A DNA stretch of 64,000 bases from Cardinalis cardinalis (Eukaryota; Chordata; Aves; Passeriformes; Cardinalidae). Positions 39,407 to 52,800 of this stretch are shown piece by piece; within the stretch, counting starts at the first letter, position 1; the number at the start of each line of letters is the position of its first letter. Where the stretch lies: NCBI GenBank assembly GCA_014549065.1, contig JACDOX010000001.1:3381035-3445034 (forward strand), read 5' to 3'. A program made the translations under genes and the position numbers. The notes under the pieces are model-generated. The model did no database searches, was not told the DNA's origin, and was given only the letters and a program-made list of their open reading frames with translations.

Positions 39407-40852
39407 TGTTTGCAGCACTGTTTTAAGGTAACTAGTCTGGACTTGGCACTGAAATCAAGCAGTGTCCACCATCACTTAAGGCCAAGAGATTAAAAACTCT
39501 ACTCCTTGGTTTAGAGCCCTCTTCCTGAGTGTCAATTGCCAATCCTCTGGCTGGAGTTTTCACCAGGCTGGTGGCAGCTGTGTGCCCTCTGAGGGCTGTA
39601 TATAGGACACAAGCACACAGAAGGTGGTTCCTTTGTGGAGTTGGTGCTGGGAAGAATTTCCAGGTTTTGCTGAGAGTACTGACAAACATGGATCTAAAAT
39701 CAAGTTTTGCAAGTTATGCAGCTCTAGCAGAGTCAGCACGTTCATAGTTACGGATCAATTTCTTTGTATAAATCTTCTTTTTTACTATGGAATCTTGATA
39801 TTTCAATTCACTTTTTTTTTTTTTTCAATAAAGTAGATAACTGCCTTTTATGCCTGCCACTGAGTGAGGTAAACAGTGAGAGGTTTTTTTGCCTGCCTGT
39901 GTCAATTTATTTATAGAACAACCCTGCAAGGAGCATTGCTGGCATCCCAACATACAGAACACAAGAATCACAGGGTAATACAGGGAAAGGAGTCTGCTTG
40001 GGTGGATGACAAAAAGTAGTCATTATTTCAGTGAATCTGAAGGAATANGTGCATCCAATATGACATTTCAAGAAATGGAAATATTTCTTGAAGTCTTTGN
40101 TACTGTCTTCATAAAGCCATTTTGGGCACCATAAAAATGGCAAAACACACATTGGGAATCAATTAAAGCAAACACAAGTATTTGTAGAGGGATCAACATT
40201 GGACTTCTCAAAAGAAGAACAAGAGGAAACCCTTATGTTATCTGCTAATTTACCAGTGCAGAAATCAGACTGCTATTGTTTAAAACAATGTTTGTGTTTC
40301 TTTCTGATATGTTACTTCAGCCAATTTGCTCTCATCAGCTAAGGGAAGCTGGGCATGCAGCCCTGACATCAGAAATGTAAGCACCACCCCTATCCCTATG
40401 TGCGCAATTACCAAGAAATTTCGGGAAGGCAATCTTTGAAATACAGTAAAAAACTTCACAAGGGAAAGCAAAAAGCCAGAATTAGGTCTTATACTCTCCA
40501 ANAATTGAGATAAAGAATCTGGCGACATAAGATCTGTAATCACATAGTAATAGATGTAGAACATTCTACAATATTTCNGGAGAAAAAGAATTATTCAGAA
40601 AGCTTCAAGCTATTAGAGTTAGCCAAAATTCTTTTGCAAGAATATTACTGGAAATGATGGTACAGGACAAGATCACAAGACATTTAGAAATGGGTGATTT
40701 AGTTCGGGGTAGACAGCATATATTCACACCAAAGGAAAATTGTGTTTGACAAACTACCTTGAATCTGATTATTTTAATGTTCTGTTGTTGAAGGAATGAA
40801 TTTGTGTCTCCAATTTTTCTGATTTTCAAAACTATTTTTGATATTTGCCTCG
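39407..40852. other. Non-coding stretch
   Basis: No gene or further recognised repeat. Overlapping short frames at 39.43-39.84 kb and 40.28-40.56 kb have no family features. Confidence 0.5.
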
Positions 40853-40853
40853 A

Positions 40854-41487
40854 AAGAGACTGTTGGAACCCAGAACATCCCTCTGGCTGTCCAGGATGGC
40901 CAGGACCCCTGCCACGGGGCTCAGAAGCCCTGGCACAGAGCCCAAAACACCTGTGNTTTTGATTATGACCCNTGGAGCAAATTACCNACCTTATATGAAG
41001 ATGAGCAAGCCACAACAGTTTAGGTAGAATAATAGNGANGTTATCATGGGGTGGAAAAGTAGATTTTNGNGTNTCTGGTATGGGGNTNCAGGNGGCAAGA
41101 TGNAGGGANCTGGGTGTGTNCAGCCTTTCTCCTTCTTCTTCTTGGCCTCCATCTTCTGCTGTGNTGTTGGCTTTTACAGANTGGTTTAGAGTAGAAGCTC
41201 ACTNTCTAACATAGGTGATAGGTATTGGAAAGTAATTGTAAACATTGTATNCGTAGTTTTTANTATAAAGACATAACACCNCCCTGGGGGCAGGCAGTGT
41301 GCCTGGAACTGTCCTGCTGGGTGGACCTTGGCAGGACAGGAGAAAAATTTTTATAGATAAGACGTAATAAACAACCTTGAGACTGAGAACTGAAGAGCTC
41401 TGACTCCTTCTTCAAGGGCTGGGCTGGGAAAAGAGCCTTAACATCTCTTGGGGTCACGGCAACCAGCAAAAGATCCTGAGAAGAGAC
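40854..41487 (+). mobile_element. Solo LTR of an endogenous retrovirus with matching target-site duplication
   Basis: The LTR starts TGTTGGAACCCAGAAC at 40861 and runs about 620 bp to about 41480. It is flanked by the same 7 bp, AAGAGAC, at 40854-40860 and 41481-41487, as expected of an integration duplication. Read on the plus strand it holds a TATA box (TATAAAG, 41264-41270) and, about 100 bp later, a polyadenylation signal (AATAAA, 41366-41371): U3, R and U5 in correct order. Its 3' terminus would be ...CCTGAG rather than the usual CA, so the exact end may be a few bases off. No retroviral coding sequence adjoins it; the internal region was probably lost by LTR-LTR recombination. It resembles LTR families abundant in songbirds. 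About 20 N bases crowd into 40957-41281. Confidence 0.75.
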
Positions 41488-43240
41488 CTAGTTTATGAAG
41501 GGGGAACTTCAGGCAGTTATCCAAATAGAGTAAAAGTTATCTCAGGAAAATGAAAGAGCATGTCAATTAACAATAACACTTCAGGTGGAAAAGCATGTAC
41601 AATCAGCAGTCAATAAGCACCACTTCACTTGACCTATTACACAAATTGNACTGAAATCAATGTCAAAAATGGCTAGATTTAGTGGTAAAACATATTAAGA
41701 CTAACAAAATTACGTTGGGTAACCGGGAAATAGATAGTAAAACTGCATCAACACTGTTTATCTCTGGAAATTAGATCAGTTCTGGCGCTTGTTCATACCA
41801 TAGTTCCTCATTCCTAATCCCTTTATTTTTGCATTCAGTCTTCCACTCTTCAATTCAGCAAACTCTTTTCAGAATATGTGAATACCTTTTTATTATTAAA
41901 AGGACTAGATAAACGTAAGATAAAGTTACATGATGCATTTACTCCAACAAATATCAAATCCTGGATTTACCTATANTGACCTGCAACAATTCATACCCAA
42001 GAGCACGAATCAATGTGCTACTGCTGCTCTCTAGAGAAGTGAATTTCTAGCCTGGACCATTGTTTCATTTCAGTCTTTGTCTTGTGGCAGGGACACATTA
42101 CACTCCTGTCCTACAGACCACTTTGGTCTGGGCATCAGATACAATTCCTCCAGGCAAGGAAGGAAAAGCAGTTTGCCTTGTATTCTTTCAGTTTAACTTT
42201 CATTAAAATCTTTCCCTTNATGCAAGCCTAAAATTCTTCAGGAAGCACTCAGTCTGATCTCTAAGTTATTTAAGACAAATGGATATATATTTAAAGTCAT
42301 NTTAACTTTATAACCAAGACACATAAAGGGATCTTTAAATTTCTTTCGTAATTGATAGAATTTGAGAGTGTACATGGCAGGTCAGATTGAAAATTTCCAC
42401 CAACACTGCTCTACAGAAAGGGCTGTGTAAGTACTACTAAAAAAAAGAGGTATAAGAGAGAGTCAGTTTGAAGGAGCTGGGGATCACCCACCCCAAAACC
42501 ATTGCCCCAAAAGACTGGCTCACTGCAATCAATGTCTGATAGCAACTAATAGGCAAAAGGCTAAAAATAACTTAATTTCTTAGACATCAGTAGGGTTTTT
42601 TTTTTAATTTGAAGGTTGACATGGCCTCTCAGGCTGATTAAAAGGCATATCCTTGCTGTAAAATATCAAATATCCACAAAAGGGAGGTGCTAGAATTTCA
42701 CAGCTCATTGAAGGAAGGGGCTGTTTACCAGACAGGTAAGTATACAAGAGTACTTGTGGATATAGAATGAACCTTTCTTCTAATAAAGATTNACTTATTC
42801 ATTTGGATCATATTTTCTGCTTGTTTCAAGGAAAATGCTAAATCCATCTAGTCCTCCTAGACATTTTGAAAGGTTAGAGTGACCCTAGCATGTAAGGTAT
42901 AACATTGAGAGAAGAGGAACNTTCCCAAAGGCTGAAACACTGACAACCACATTATATTGAGAGGGAAGCAGAAAGCTACTTGAAGATGGAAATTGACATC
43001 TACTTTAGGCATAAATAAAATAAACGTAGTTTTTCTGTTTTTCTTTTAGTTCTCATTATTTGTNTCTGTGTTGCCCCTATTTAATATTCTAAGTGCTATT
43101 ACTTACAGATTCAGCCTAATTCCAGACCAAAAAAAAAAATAATTTAAGAAATTAAAAAAAAATGGAGCTGGGCAAAATCACTCTTCACTGAAGGGCAATT
43201 GACACTAGAAACCAAGCCTCTGGGACACCTTAAAAAGTAT
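41488..43240. other. Non-coding stretch
   Basis: No supported gene. A strong donor-like CAG|GTAAGT lies at 42735, but its upstream sequence lacks a pyrimidine-rich acceptor. Confidence 0.5.
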
Positions 43241-43295
43241 TCTGATATCCCACCACACCTTTACTGTATCTGATATCCCACCACACCCTACTGTA
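43241..43295. repeat. Tandem duplication, 28 + 27 bp
   Basis: The motif TCTGATATCCCACCACAC followed by a CTACTGTA-type tail occurs at 43241-43268 and again at 43269-43295, with only a one-base length difference and near identity. Confidence 0.9.
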
Positions 43296-43830
43296 TGAAA
43301 AAGGGAAAAGCTTGCAGCTCTAGTATGCAGGCCAGGTAGGAGCAGGAGGACCAGTGACTGCAGGCTTGGAAGTTCCCTGATATGTAGTAATATTGTTAGG
43401 GACTAAAAGCTCAAACTCTGAAAATCAAGGAGGGACTGTTCTCCAAAATCCCAGGGTTAAGGGTTCTCAAGAAGTGAAAGACTCAAATTAATATTCTCGT
43501 GGTCTGATTTAGAGCAGAGATTTGGAAGATGATAAAATGCCTTTCAGATCATGCCCAGATCTGGGACCTACATTACTGTGAAGTTTCTTCCTTCAGCGTT
43601 ACTGATGAAACTACTTTTTTATTATAATTTACTTAAAATTTCTTTCAGGCTGAGATTCTACTGTTAGATGAACATCTTAATGAGTATTTCACCCTTTTTG
43701 TCTCCTTCAAAACTAATTATTCACAGTGTATGAAAATACAGTGAGCAACCAAGATAGACTTCTCCAAGGATAATTTGTAACCTGTTCATTCAGGCAGGTG
43801 TTCTTGGGAAATGAGAGAATTTTATTTGTT

Positions 43831-43864
43831 TCTCTGAAACTTTAAAATCTCTGAAACTTTAAAA
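43831..43864. repeat. Exact tandem duplication, 2 x 17 bp
   Basis: TCTCTGAAACTTTAAAA is present twice head to tail without mismatch. Confidence 0.9.
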
Positions 43865-45893
43865 AAAGGAATGAAATCAGGTTTTCAAACCACTTTGTTC
43901 TCTGGATATNTGCTTTCATATTTTATTTTCTGACCATGTTTTAAAAATAATGCTTAAAAGACCTTAATTGCTAACCTTACATGTGCCAAAAAAAAGCACA
44001 GTCAGTAAATGGTTGACTGTGAGACACAATGAACTCCTTTCTGTTTTCACATCTTCTAAATTGTTTTCTTAGTCAGATATCTCCATCAGAAAGGTGAGAA
44101 AGTGCATAAGAATAAAAAACCTTTTCTTTCATCTATTCCATCCAGACAAAACAAAATGTTCTCACTGTGTACCTTTCAGCTGCTAATGTAGTGCTTTCCA
44201 AGAGCCATTGCNTGGTCTCCTTGTTACTGTCAAGAGAAACCCCTCTAGTTCTGCCTTCTGGTTCTTCCTATGGAAAGAAATATCTGTTTGTATCTCAGTA
44301 NCAATATTTTCAAAACTGAAGGGACAGCAGGATGACATATCTGTTCTTGGTATACTCTCTTCTCAATCCAAGGGATGTTTGCAGGGGTGGGTGGTTCAGT
44401 ATCTAACAGGGGCGAGATGTTGCCCATCAGCATCACTGAGCAATACCTGCACATTCTGTGGCCACCCTTCATTCTTGGAAGTGAACNTGAGCAGCTTTTA
44501 AAGAACAATAGTGATAATATTATTTCCAAAGCAGGCCATGGTTGTGATACACAATGAAGGTGGAGCACTCGGAGGTGGAGCACTGAATGCCAGAACAGAC
44601 TGATGTGTGGCAAATTCCAAAACAGTCTAAACCATTTAGTAACTCTTTTTTTTCTGAGATAGGTCCTCTTCATAAGATCTTGATCCTTGTTGTCGTAGTG
44701 CTAATGAGGCCTTCAACCAAATCTGCATTAGGCNATTTCTGTGTCTTTGTGGAAATTGCTGATTTGGAAAACTGTTGTGAATCNTACTGTGTATCAGTTC
44801 CCTTCTCTGTTTCAAGGAATAAAATGATTTCTTTCTCACTCCAAATTTCTGTTTTGGAGTGAGCCCTCTCTCATTTTTTAAACTAATCTGTAAGAGTAAT
44901 CATTAGGATGTTTGGTAGCCATGGTTATGTCACTTTTCTTAATATTCCTTGTCCTGAGTAGGAGACAGCAATTCTACCTGCTCTTAGAAGACGGGATATT
45001 ATCTATGTGTACAAATTCAACAAAAAACCCCCCATGTAAACATGTTTTGAAATAAAACAAAATTGAACTGTCTGCTGACAGTTTTAGTAGATTCCTTGAA
45101 ATGGTTTCTTACATAGAATTACATTCTCCATATAAATTTATTNTTTTATGAATTCTCTAGGAAATTATTTAAATAATACTATAAACTATAGAGTGTGTAG
45201 TGGGATTGGAGCTGGTCAGCACATTGTAGGACTTATTTTTTTCCCATTCAAAACTGAAAAAAACAAAAACTTGCAATACCTTTCCCCCAACCCACAGCAG
45301 ACATTCAACACANTTGAGAATTTTTTTTCAAATTACTTCCAGCTAATTGTAACTAAGAACNATCCTGCTGATTTCTGCTATTATATTCTTTTTGGAGCAG
45401 AAAGGTTTAAGAAGGCACAACAGAAAGTCTCTACTAGTTCCTAGAATTACAGTTTGCATAACAAGGCACATTAATCTTATATGTTAAACAATTAAGAATT
45501 TTTTACTTTTCCAAGCAAATAAGCATGGAAAACGTAGGCCTAAAAAGACTTTAACGCAAGTACCCCTGCTGAGGTGAGTTATAGTTTGGGTGTTCTTTAT
45601 TAGCATGAAAGATTTNAAGAAGTGCTTATGACCTATAAAGAAAAGCAAAAATATGATTTTTATTAATCTAGAGAATTTTATTTGTTATCTGCTACAAGGT
45701 TTTTTGTCAGTTACAAAATGCTAAGTCAAGTTACTTTGACACCAAATATTTTTTGAAAGTATTTGCAAGATTAAGCTGCAACTCTGTGACCTTAATGATG
45801 ANCTTAATATAAGTTTGAAGTAAATCTGAATGAACATGAGTTTATGCAGCTAATAAGAATGTAAATCTCAAACTATTAATCCATGCAGTTTAA
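43865..45893. other. Non-coding stretch
   Basis: No supported gene. The 44.2-44.7 kb part is somewhat GC-richer and contains a direct repeat GGTGGAGCACT (44559, 44574). The 142-codon minus frame there contains N bases and has no family features. Confidence 0.45.
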
Positions 45894-46022
45894 AATCACA
45901 GAANCACAGAACATTCTGAGCTGGAAGGCACCCACAGGGATCATTGAGTCCAGCTCTCNAGTCAGTGGCCTGAACNGGGATTGAACCCACCGCGTTGGTC
46001 TTACTAGCACCATGCTCTAATN
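45894..46022 (-). mobile_element. tRNA-Ile-derived SINE with CR1-like tail (TguSINE1 type)
   Basis: Read on the minus strand, the element begins with TTAGAGCATGGTGCTAGTAA and GACCAACGCGGTGGGTTCAA, matching the D-stem to T-arm part of tRNA-Ile. The RNA polymerase III B box GGTTCAATCCC lies at 45977-45987. It then continues as GACTCAATGATCCCTGTGGG and TGCCTTCCAGCTCAGAATG, the CR1 LINE 3' tail, ending in TTCTGTG repeats. This head-tail fusion is the known structure of passerine SINEs mobilised by CR1. The A-box part of the head is degraded or truncated (around 46020), so transcription is unlikely. It is not a functional tRNA gene: the acceptor stem and A box are missing. No target duplication could be seen. 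Confidence 0.85.
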
Positions 46023-49000
46023 AACAAGTAGATAAGATATGGTTATCTTTTGAACTTTTGGACATTTCTTCAGGAAATTTGTTTAGTACTCTGGAAGTAT
46101 TAAACCTGGCTACTTTAGATGTAAATAAGAGAAAGAAAGTAAAAACATGAAAGAAGAAGAAAAGAGAGGCTTGAAATGAAGCTCTTCTGATTCCTGATTC
46201 TGATTTTTTTAAAATTAATTTAAGAAGTCTGTGACTCAAAAATAATTCATACATCTCTGTAAAATTTTGCAGAAAAACCAGTCTTATTTCAGGGTCAAGC
46301 TCACATTCACAGATTTCCCAGTATAAAAATCCCACAAAACAGGATCAGGGTAAGGTTTCCCTCCTAAGGGAAGTGTGTTGCAAAGCTTGTTAAAAGACAT
46401 CTCCACCTTAACAGTGTTGTCGCAGACATGAAACAAGACAGATGATCATGGCCACAGCTGACCAAGGATTGATCAGCCTCATGCCAGGCCTTTTCTGCAA
46501 TTTGTGTACACACACATATTAATGTTTATGCACGTGTTGGAGCTGGTGGTCTAATGGAATTACTAGAAAAGTCCATCTNTTTCTACTTTGCCTGGTACAA
46601 GTGAGGTCCTTCCCCAGTGTCTCTTTTCCTATATTTTTCAGTCTGGTGCTTAGAGTCTGGAAAAATATAAAAGGATTTGGGATAAAAAGAAAACAACCAC
46701 AAACATAATTCTTTTTAATTAGAGGTAGAATCNGGGAAAGAATGCTGGGAAAGAACCAGAAAAAAATCATGCAATAAGGTAAAAAGCTGCTGGTGGAAGA
46801 ACTGAGCTCANTCATGTTTCTTTGATGATTTGTTTCTAAGTGACATTACTGACATGCAGCAATTCAACACATTAAGAAACCCCTACTGACAGAATTATTT
46901 CATGTTTCACAAAAGATCATTTTTGTTTATTTGTCTGATATCCCTTAAAGACTGCATCATGATCTTCTCAGCATCAGGTCACGTCACTGTGGAGGAATAT
47001 TTGATCTGCAGTCAAAGTTGCTGGTTTTGTGAATCAAGGTCTAGTGCCCAATGGCATCACCATTCACACCCCTCTATTTAAAGAACTGTCTACTGTAAAA
47101 ATGTGGGCCACTAAAACCAGTAATATTCCTACTCATCTCATTTGTCTTGGTACCACAGGTGTGCCTAAGGTAAAAAAAGAGGGGACAAGTATCCTTTAAA
47201 TATATATGACTATGCAGGGGAAAAAAAAGCAATTTTCCATAGTCTTTACTCTCCAGGCATTAGAGAGCACTCAGTTTTAAGATGAAATGCCTAACCAAAT
47301 TATCGAATTCCTACTTTTTTTTTTTAGGAAAAAAACCCCAAACCAAAGCAAAGGGACTACACAGGAGACACTAGGATCAAACTAACACTGAAGTTCTAGA
47401 GACTTCACTGCATTCTGTGACTGCAGAACTGTTGTCCTATGCAGCAAAACTGTGACCTGATTAGACACTGATATGGCTGGTGCATCTGGAAGAGAGACCG
47501 ACTTACCCATAANTTAGCTCAAAAACATCCTTTTGCTATCAAAACTAATAATTAGGTTTGGTTGCCTGTTGCATTANTATTCTGATTGAGTCATTTGAAC
47601 TTATTGAGTTATTGATTCAAATTTAATTGTAACATTAACTTGATGTTTACATTGTTTAAATGTAATTAGCTCTAAGAAAGATTAGGAAATTTGCATAAGA
47701 AAAAGCTTATTGAAGATACAACTTTTTCCCTCATATTTTCATATGAAACTGGCTATTCTGTCANCATATTATAGTATCAAAGCTCTAAGGCAAAAAGAAC
47801 TTCAGTTAAAAATTCTGTAAGAAAAAAATTTTTGCTTACTAGCCGCTATCTAGTCTTGTTATATTGGCAAAACCCAAATGTCTGCTCGATTACTCATTTA
47901 TCTCCCTCATCAAAATAGTTATGAAAGTTGGTTAAAGATATAATNCATAAAGAGATAAAAATTATGAAGTTCTTCCCATAATAATTTCCATTTCTTTCAC
48001 ACTGAATCTTTGACAGTTTAATTTTTCCTATACGTTTTGTAAGAAATTGGGAATGGGTGGGAATGTGAATTGGTAATAATAGGGTAATGCTTTCCCTATT
48101 AGTCTTGTGAAGACATGAAGTAAACCCTGGTCTCCAGATAAGTGAACTAAACCCAAAGTTTAGAATCAGAAATTATATTTTCTTTATATGAGAGCTGTAT
48201 TTTTTTTTCATTTAAGTTAATACATAGGAACGACAAAATCAGAAGGNATTAATTACCTAAACTTGTAAGTGCCCATTGTCAGGTTTACTTTATATTTGGC
48301 CTTTCTAAACAACAAGGACACTATTTTAAAACAGCTGTGACTCAGATGAGAAACATACTAATGGAGGAAATATCCNAGGGCTCAGAGTCAGATACATGCT
48401 TGAGAAAGACATGAAAATATGTTATCTATGAAAGTATAAAAGAACTTCCCTTGACTTGCATGACTTTTTGTATCAAGCATGCTACAGCAGTCTTTTGATT
48501 CTAATATGAAACTCTAGTAAGGATCATTGCACTAATGCATGAGGATTTGTGATAATGTTGCAGAAATTTTACTGTCAAAACTGAACTGCAGTGTAATGAC
48601 TTTTGTTATCATGGTTTCTAATAACTATTCAGCATGAATTGACCCTACATATGTTTTACTGCAATAATATGTCAGTTATCCAGAAAGAAAAAAAAAAGAA
48701 ACAGGAATTAATAGACTCCCTCTCCTCAAAATATTACTATAATGTGGCCACCTGAAGATACCAGGTAGTGAATATGAGAAGGAATATTTTACTTAAATTT
48801 TAATGCAATTATAATTTGCACTACAGTTTTTCAATAAAACTGTGTGAACAAAATCAATTTTCAATATTTTGCAAGGCAATGCCACTTGCAGTATGAAGGA
48901 CAGATAGCAAAGAGAAGTAAATAGGTTCTTAACTTATAAAGACATGTCATACCTCTGTGTTTCAGATCTTTAACTAGAATAAAAGCTGATATCTACTATA

Positions 49001-49713
49001 CAACCATTGGCACATCAGCACAATATACTGGAAGTATCAAATTTGACCCACAGAATAGATATTCTAAGATTATTCAGTGCAGAAAGAAAGATATTTTAAA
49101 TAACTTGATTTGTTTTTAAAGCATAATCACATTCCTGGTGCTAATATACCAGCACACTGAGATTTTCAGAAGAAATTGCTGCTACTTATTTGCAGGGAAG
49201 ATGCTCTATTATGCAAGATTTTGTTACTGAAATTCTACCACATAATGATCAATCTACAAATCTTTTTACATGCAGGATTTTGCCACACCAAGATGCACAT
49301 GTAAAAACTAATAACCTATCAACATTTCAAACCACCCCCCTCCCAATCCAGTAAAAAATCCCCAACACTTATGCTCAAAACTAAATGTTTAGAGGAAATA
49401 GCAGGTACTAAATAGAATGTATTCAAATATAATGTCAATATCCATGATGGTTCACTCCAAAGCCATCTTGGAAAAGCGGAACTGTATGATTCATGTTTTA
49501 ATGAAGACTGCACATTCAACATGACAGATATACCATTGATCAGTGGAAGATATAGATATAAAGGATGTATTAAACTGTCTTGCGGACAGCAGAGTTTTTT
49601 TCCAGTAAGTAAACTACTAGGAGAAAAAAAAAAATTGAGGGTAAGTGTATCTCAAGGTAAAGAACTGTAGGGAAATACTTGTTTAGANCGATATTTGATG
49701 AAATTAAACATTA
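46023..49713. other. Non-coding stretch with possible conserved segments
   Basis: No gene. Segments near 46.93-47.16 kb (TGGTTTTGTGAATCAAGG and nearby) and 47.62-47.71 kb (TTTAATTGTAA, TGTAATTAGC, ATTTGCAT) have homeodomain- and octamer-like words typical of conserved enhancers. This is composition-based only. Confidence 0.35.
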
Positions 49714-49828
49714 GAATGATAAAATATTTTTGGTTGGAAGGTACCCTTAGAGACCATCTAGTTTCATATGGNCAGGGACACCTTCCATCAGGCCAGGTTT
49801 CTCAAATCCCCATCCAACCTGGCCTTGT
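49714..49828 (-). mobile_element. CR1 LINE 3' end
   Basis: On the minus strand the sequence reads CAAGGCCAGGTTGGATGGGG, then ACCTGGCCTGATGGAAGGTG, TCCCTGNCCATATG and CTAGATGGTCTCTAAGGGTA before CCTTCCAACC. This is the 3' UTR of CR1 in consensus order. The terminal 8-bp repeats have decayed, so the copy is older than the one at 39.3 kb. The A-rich DNA next to it (49842-49878) is simple sequence, not a poly(A) tail. Confidence 0.9.
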
Positions 49829-52800
49829 GTGTTTTAGCTAAAATGAAGAAAAAAAAAAAGAAAACAAAAAAACCCAAAAATAAGTTGCCTATTACACCAG
49901 TACTTGTAAAGTTGTCTTTTTAATTATGAGTAATTTTATATACATAGGGAAGAAATTTCTCAGGAATTAAGTAGGAATGAACATACTTTCTTCTTGAATG
50001 TTCATGTCATTGCAGTAGTGCNCATATAATACAGAGCACCAAGAAAAATCATTACTTTGATACTCCTCCAGAATTGATTTTCTGTTGCTGTTGTAATTTG
50101 CTTATTAGCAAAATCCCACAGAGAAAATGTATCTTCTTTTTATAGGCAATGTATATCATCAGCATGATTTTTTTCCTTTTGCTGTAGTACCTAAATACCT
50201 TTTTCATGTGAGAATGGTAGGAATATTTTAATAGTTGGACTAGTTATTTAGTTATTTATTGAAAAAAAGGAAGAGTTTTCAANAGAGATTTAGATAAGAC
50301 TGTCTCTGTAATACTTANATTTATATTGCAAAGAGAATTTCTCTTCTTTGTACAACCATTNTGGACTGTCCAAACTTCTGAAGTCATTACCATCACTGAT
50401 TCTTATGACAAGCCTGGTATACGTATTGCAAAGCTGATTATTAGCTCCTGTAGAATTGCAACATCCTCATCACCATTTTATTTATCAACAAGAATTTTAA
50501 AAGCAATTATTATATACCATATTATTATATAGAACTGCTGATTAACTAGATCCTGCTGGTATTGGATTTCTATTTTGCTATATTTTACTATGTTTTATTG
50601 TATTCAAATTGAGAAGGAAGAAAGCAATAATATNTGCCAACTCATTTGCAATTTTCTTGTGCTTCCAGACTACATCGAGATGCATGATANCATCATCAAC
50701 ACTATGTCCAGAAGAGGTAAACTGTTGAGAGAAAAATCTGTTTCACAAATATTATCAAGAACTACTAAATTCTGAGAATGCAGAGGCAGATATTCTTACA
50801 TTCAAAGAAATGAAATATCCAGCTGATAACCTTGCATAGATAGATTTCTCTGTAGAGAGGCTTGAAGAGAGTATATCGTAATTCCACATTCACAAAAAAA
50901 TATTTAAATTCCTGCTATAATTCCTGCTGAATTTAAATGACAATAGTGCTAGCATTACCTCTGCCATCAAATCAACAGAACATAATTTATACTCACTGGG
51001 TGAAGATAGGTAATTACTTCTGCTTTTTGTGTTTTAAATCTTCAGCTTGTCCCCAAATACGGTTATCCCCTAAGAATATATGTCTTAAAATCGATTTTGT
51101 TACAAAATACAGAAGATCTATATAGTTAACAAGANCATCTGGGAAGGGATTTTCTTATTTACATTTGTCAGAAGCAAACTGATTGCAGTGAATTTTAAAA
51201 TGCAGGACTAACTGTAGTGGTAAGAAGAAATGAGCAATGAAAATATGGGTATAAGATATAAAATGGGTTGCTAAAAGTAAAGTACTAGCAAATAATCTGA
51301 ACTGTACATCTAATTTATAATTTGAACACTTCTNCACTGTACTTTGAGGAAATGGACTGAAATATCAATATATCAAAACATGTTTCCTGCATAGGGCCTG
51401 AGTCAAAGAAGTTTTCTTCCTGAAACTTTGATGTGAAGGTAAGGTCTGTGAATGTGATAACTTGAATGCATATTAATATTCAGAAATGTAGACATTTAAG
51501 GCAAACAAGCAATAACCTGATTAAAATATCTGAACAGTACATTTAACTAATTACAGTTTACCAACATTACAGTTGGTAATGATAGGCTTTTATTTTGACA
51601 GGTATGTATAAACACAAGAAAAAGAANCAGAAAATACTTTTTCTGTCAATCGAGATTACATTAACTCAGCAAAGTTCTGCATTACTTAGGTTTCAAAGCA
51701 TTGATAATAAAAAAAAAAAAATTAAAAACCCTAGATGAACTGCTGTGTAAAAATAATTTAAAAACCCACCACAGCAAGCAAGCAAAAATGAAAATATGAA
51801 AGGGTGAAATAGCCAAGANAAAAAGAATTTGGGTGATAGGACTGCAGGTATTCTACTAATATTAAGTAGCTGTATTGAAGAAATGCATCTTAGAGAAGAG
51901 ATAAATGAATTTAATTAGTAGTATTAGCACTTGACCTGCTAATAGCCTCTAACAGCATCACNCTGATACTATTTTCATAGATTTCTGTGAGATCTGTTTA
52001 AATAGTTGTGAGAGATTTGATACTCTTGAAATAACCACAGGTTTTCTTTAATTATTTGATCCAGAGAAGCCTAAAGAGAAAAGCAATTGATTACACTTAC
52101 TGCTAAATACCTTTCTAAAGAATATAATTCTAGGTCACTTGCACAGTTTCCCTGAATCATTCACATGTGAACATCTGCAAAAGATAGGTGACAAGATTAT
52201 GGTCCCAGTGAAACAAANGGAGAAACTGCAAATGAATTTTGGGTGGTTAGGATTTTTCCAAATTTATTTGTAGTAAAGTATGTTATTAATAAATGATTTG
52301 TACAGAAAATAATGCAAATAGTTACAGTAGTAACTACTNAAAAGAACATGTCCTCACAACCTCTATTTTACTACAGAAGACCTTTCTGCATAAAAACTAG
52401 AATCTTAATTTCCAGAGAATACATCATATTTATTCATACATTTTACTTTTCCTAACTCTGATTTTCCAACTTGTTAGTAAAGATGACACAGTGAAATACA
52501 NGTCCTTAATAATTTTAATGTTTCCAGCTATTTTTAAAGACTTATATCATNTTTGAATCTCATAGTCTAATACCAGGTGAAGTTGTTTGGAATGTACGCT
52601 TCTGTAATCAGAAACATTTCCATTCCTTTAAATCTGATTTTGATTGGGCTTTCTCTGATTATAATGCATGATATTGCAAGATTTTTGACNCAGAATTCTA
52701 TATTAATTTTCATTATTTTTCCATTATAAACNACTTAGGGTAAAGAGAGCCTTGGTAGACTTTTAATCATAAGTTAGTTAAATATTGAAATTTCACTATT

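Noticed and set aside
42690..42744. Strong donor-like CAG|GTAAGT on the plus strand.
   Set aside because: The short upstream frame has no convincing pyrimidine-rich acceptor, so an exon could not be supported.
44245..44673. 142-codon minus frame.
   Set aside because: Contains N bases, shows no domain, and plus-strand frames overlap it.
45960..46022. Possible tRNA-Ile gene.
   Set aside because: Only the D-stem to T-arm part is present and it is fused to a CR1 tail, so it is the head of a SINE.
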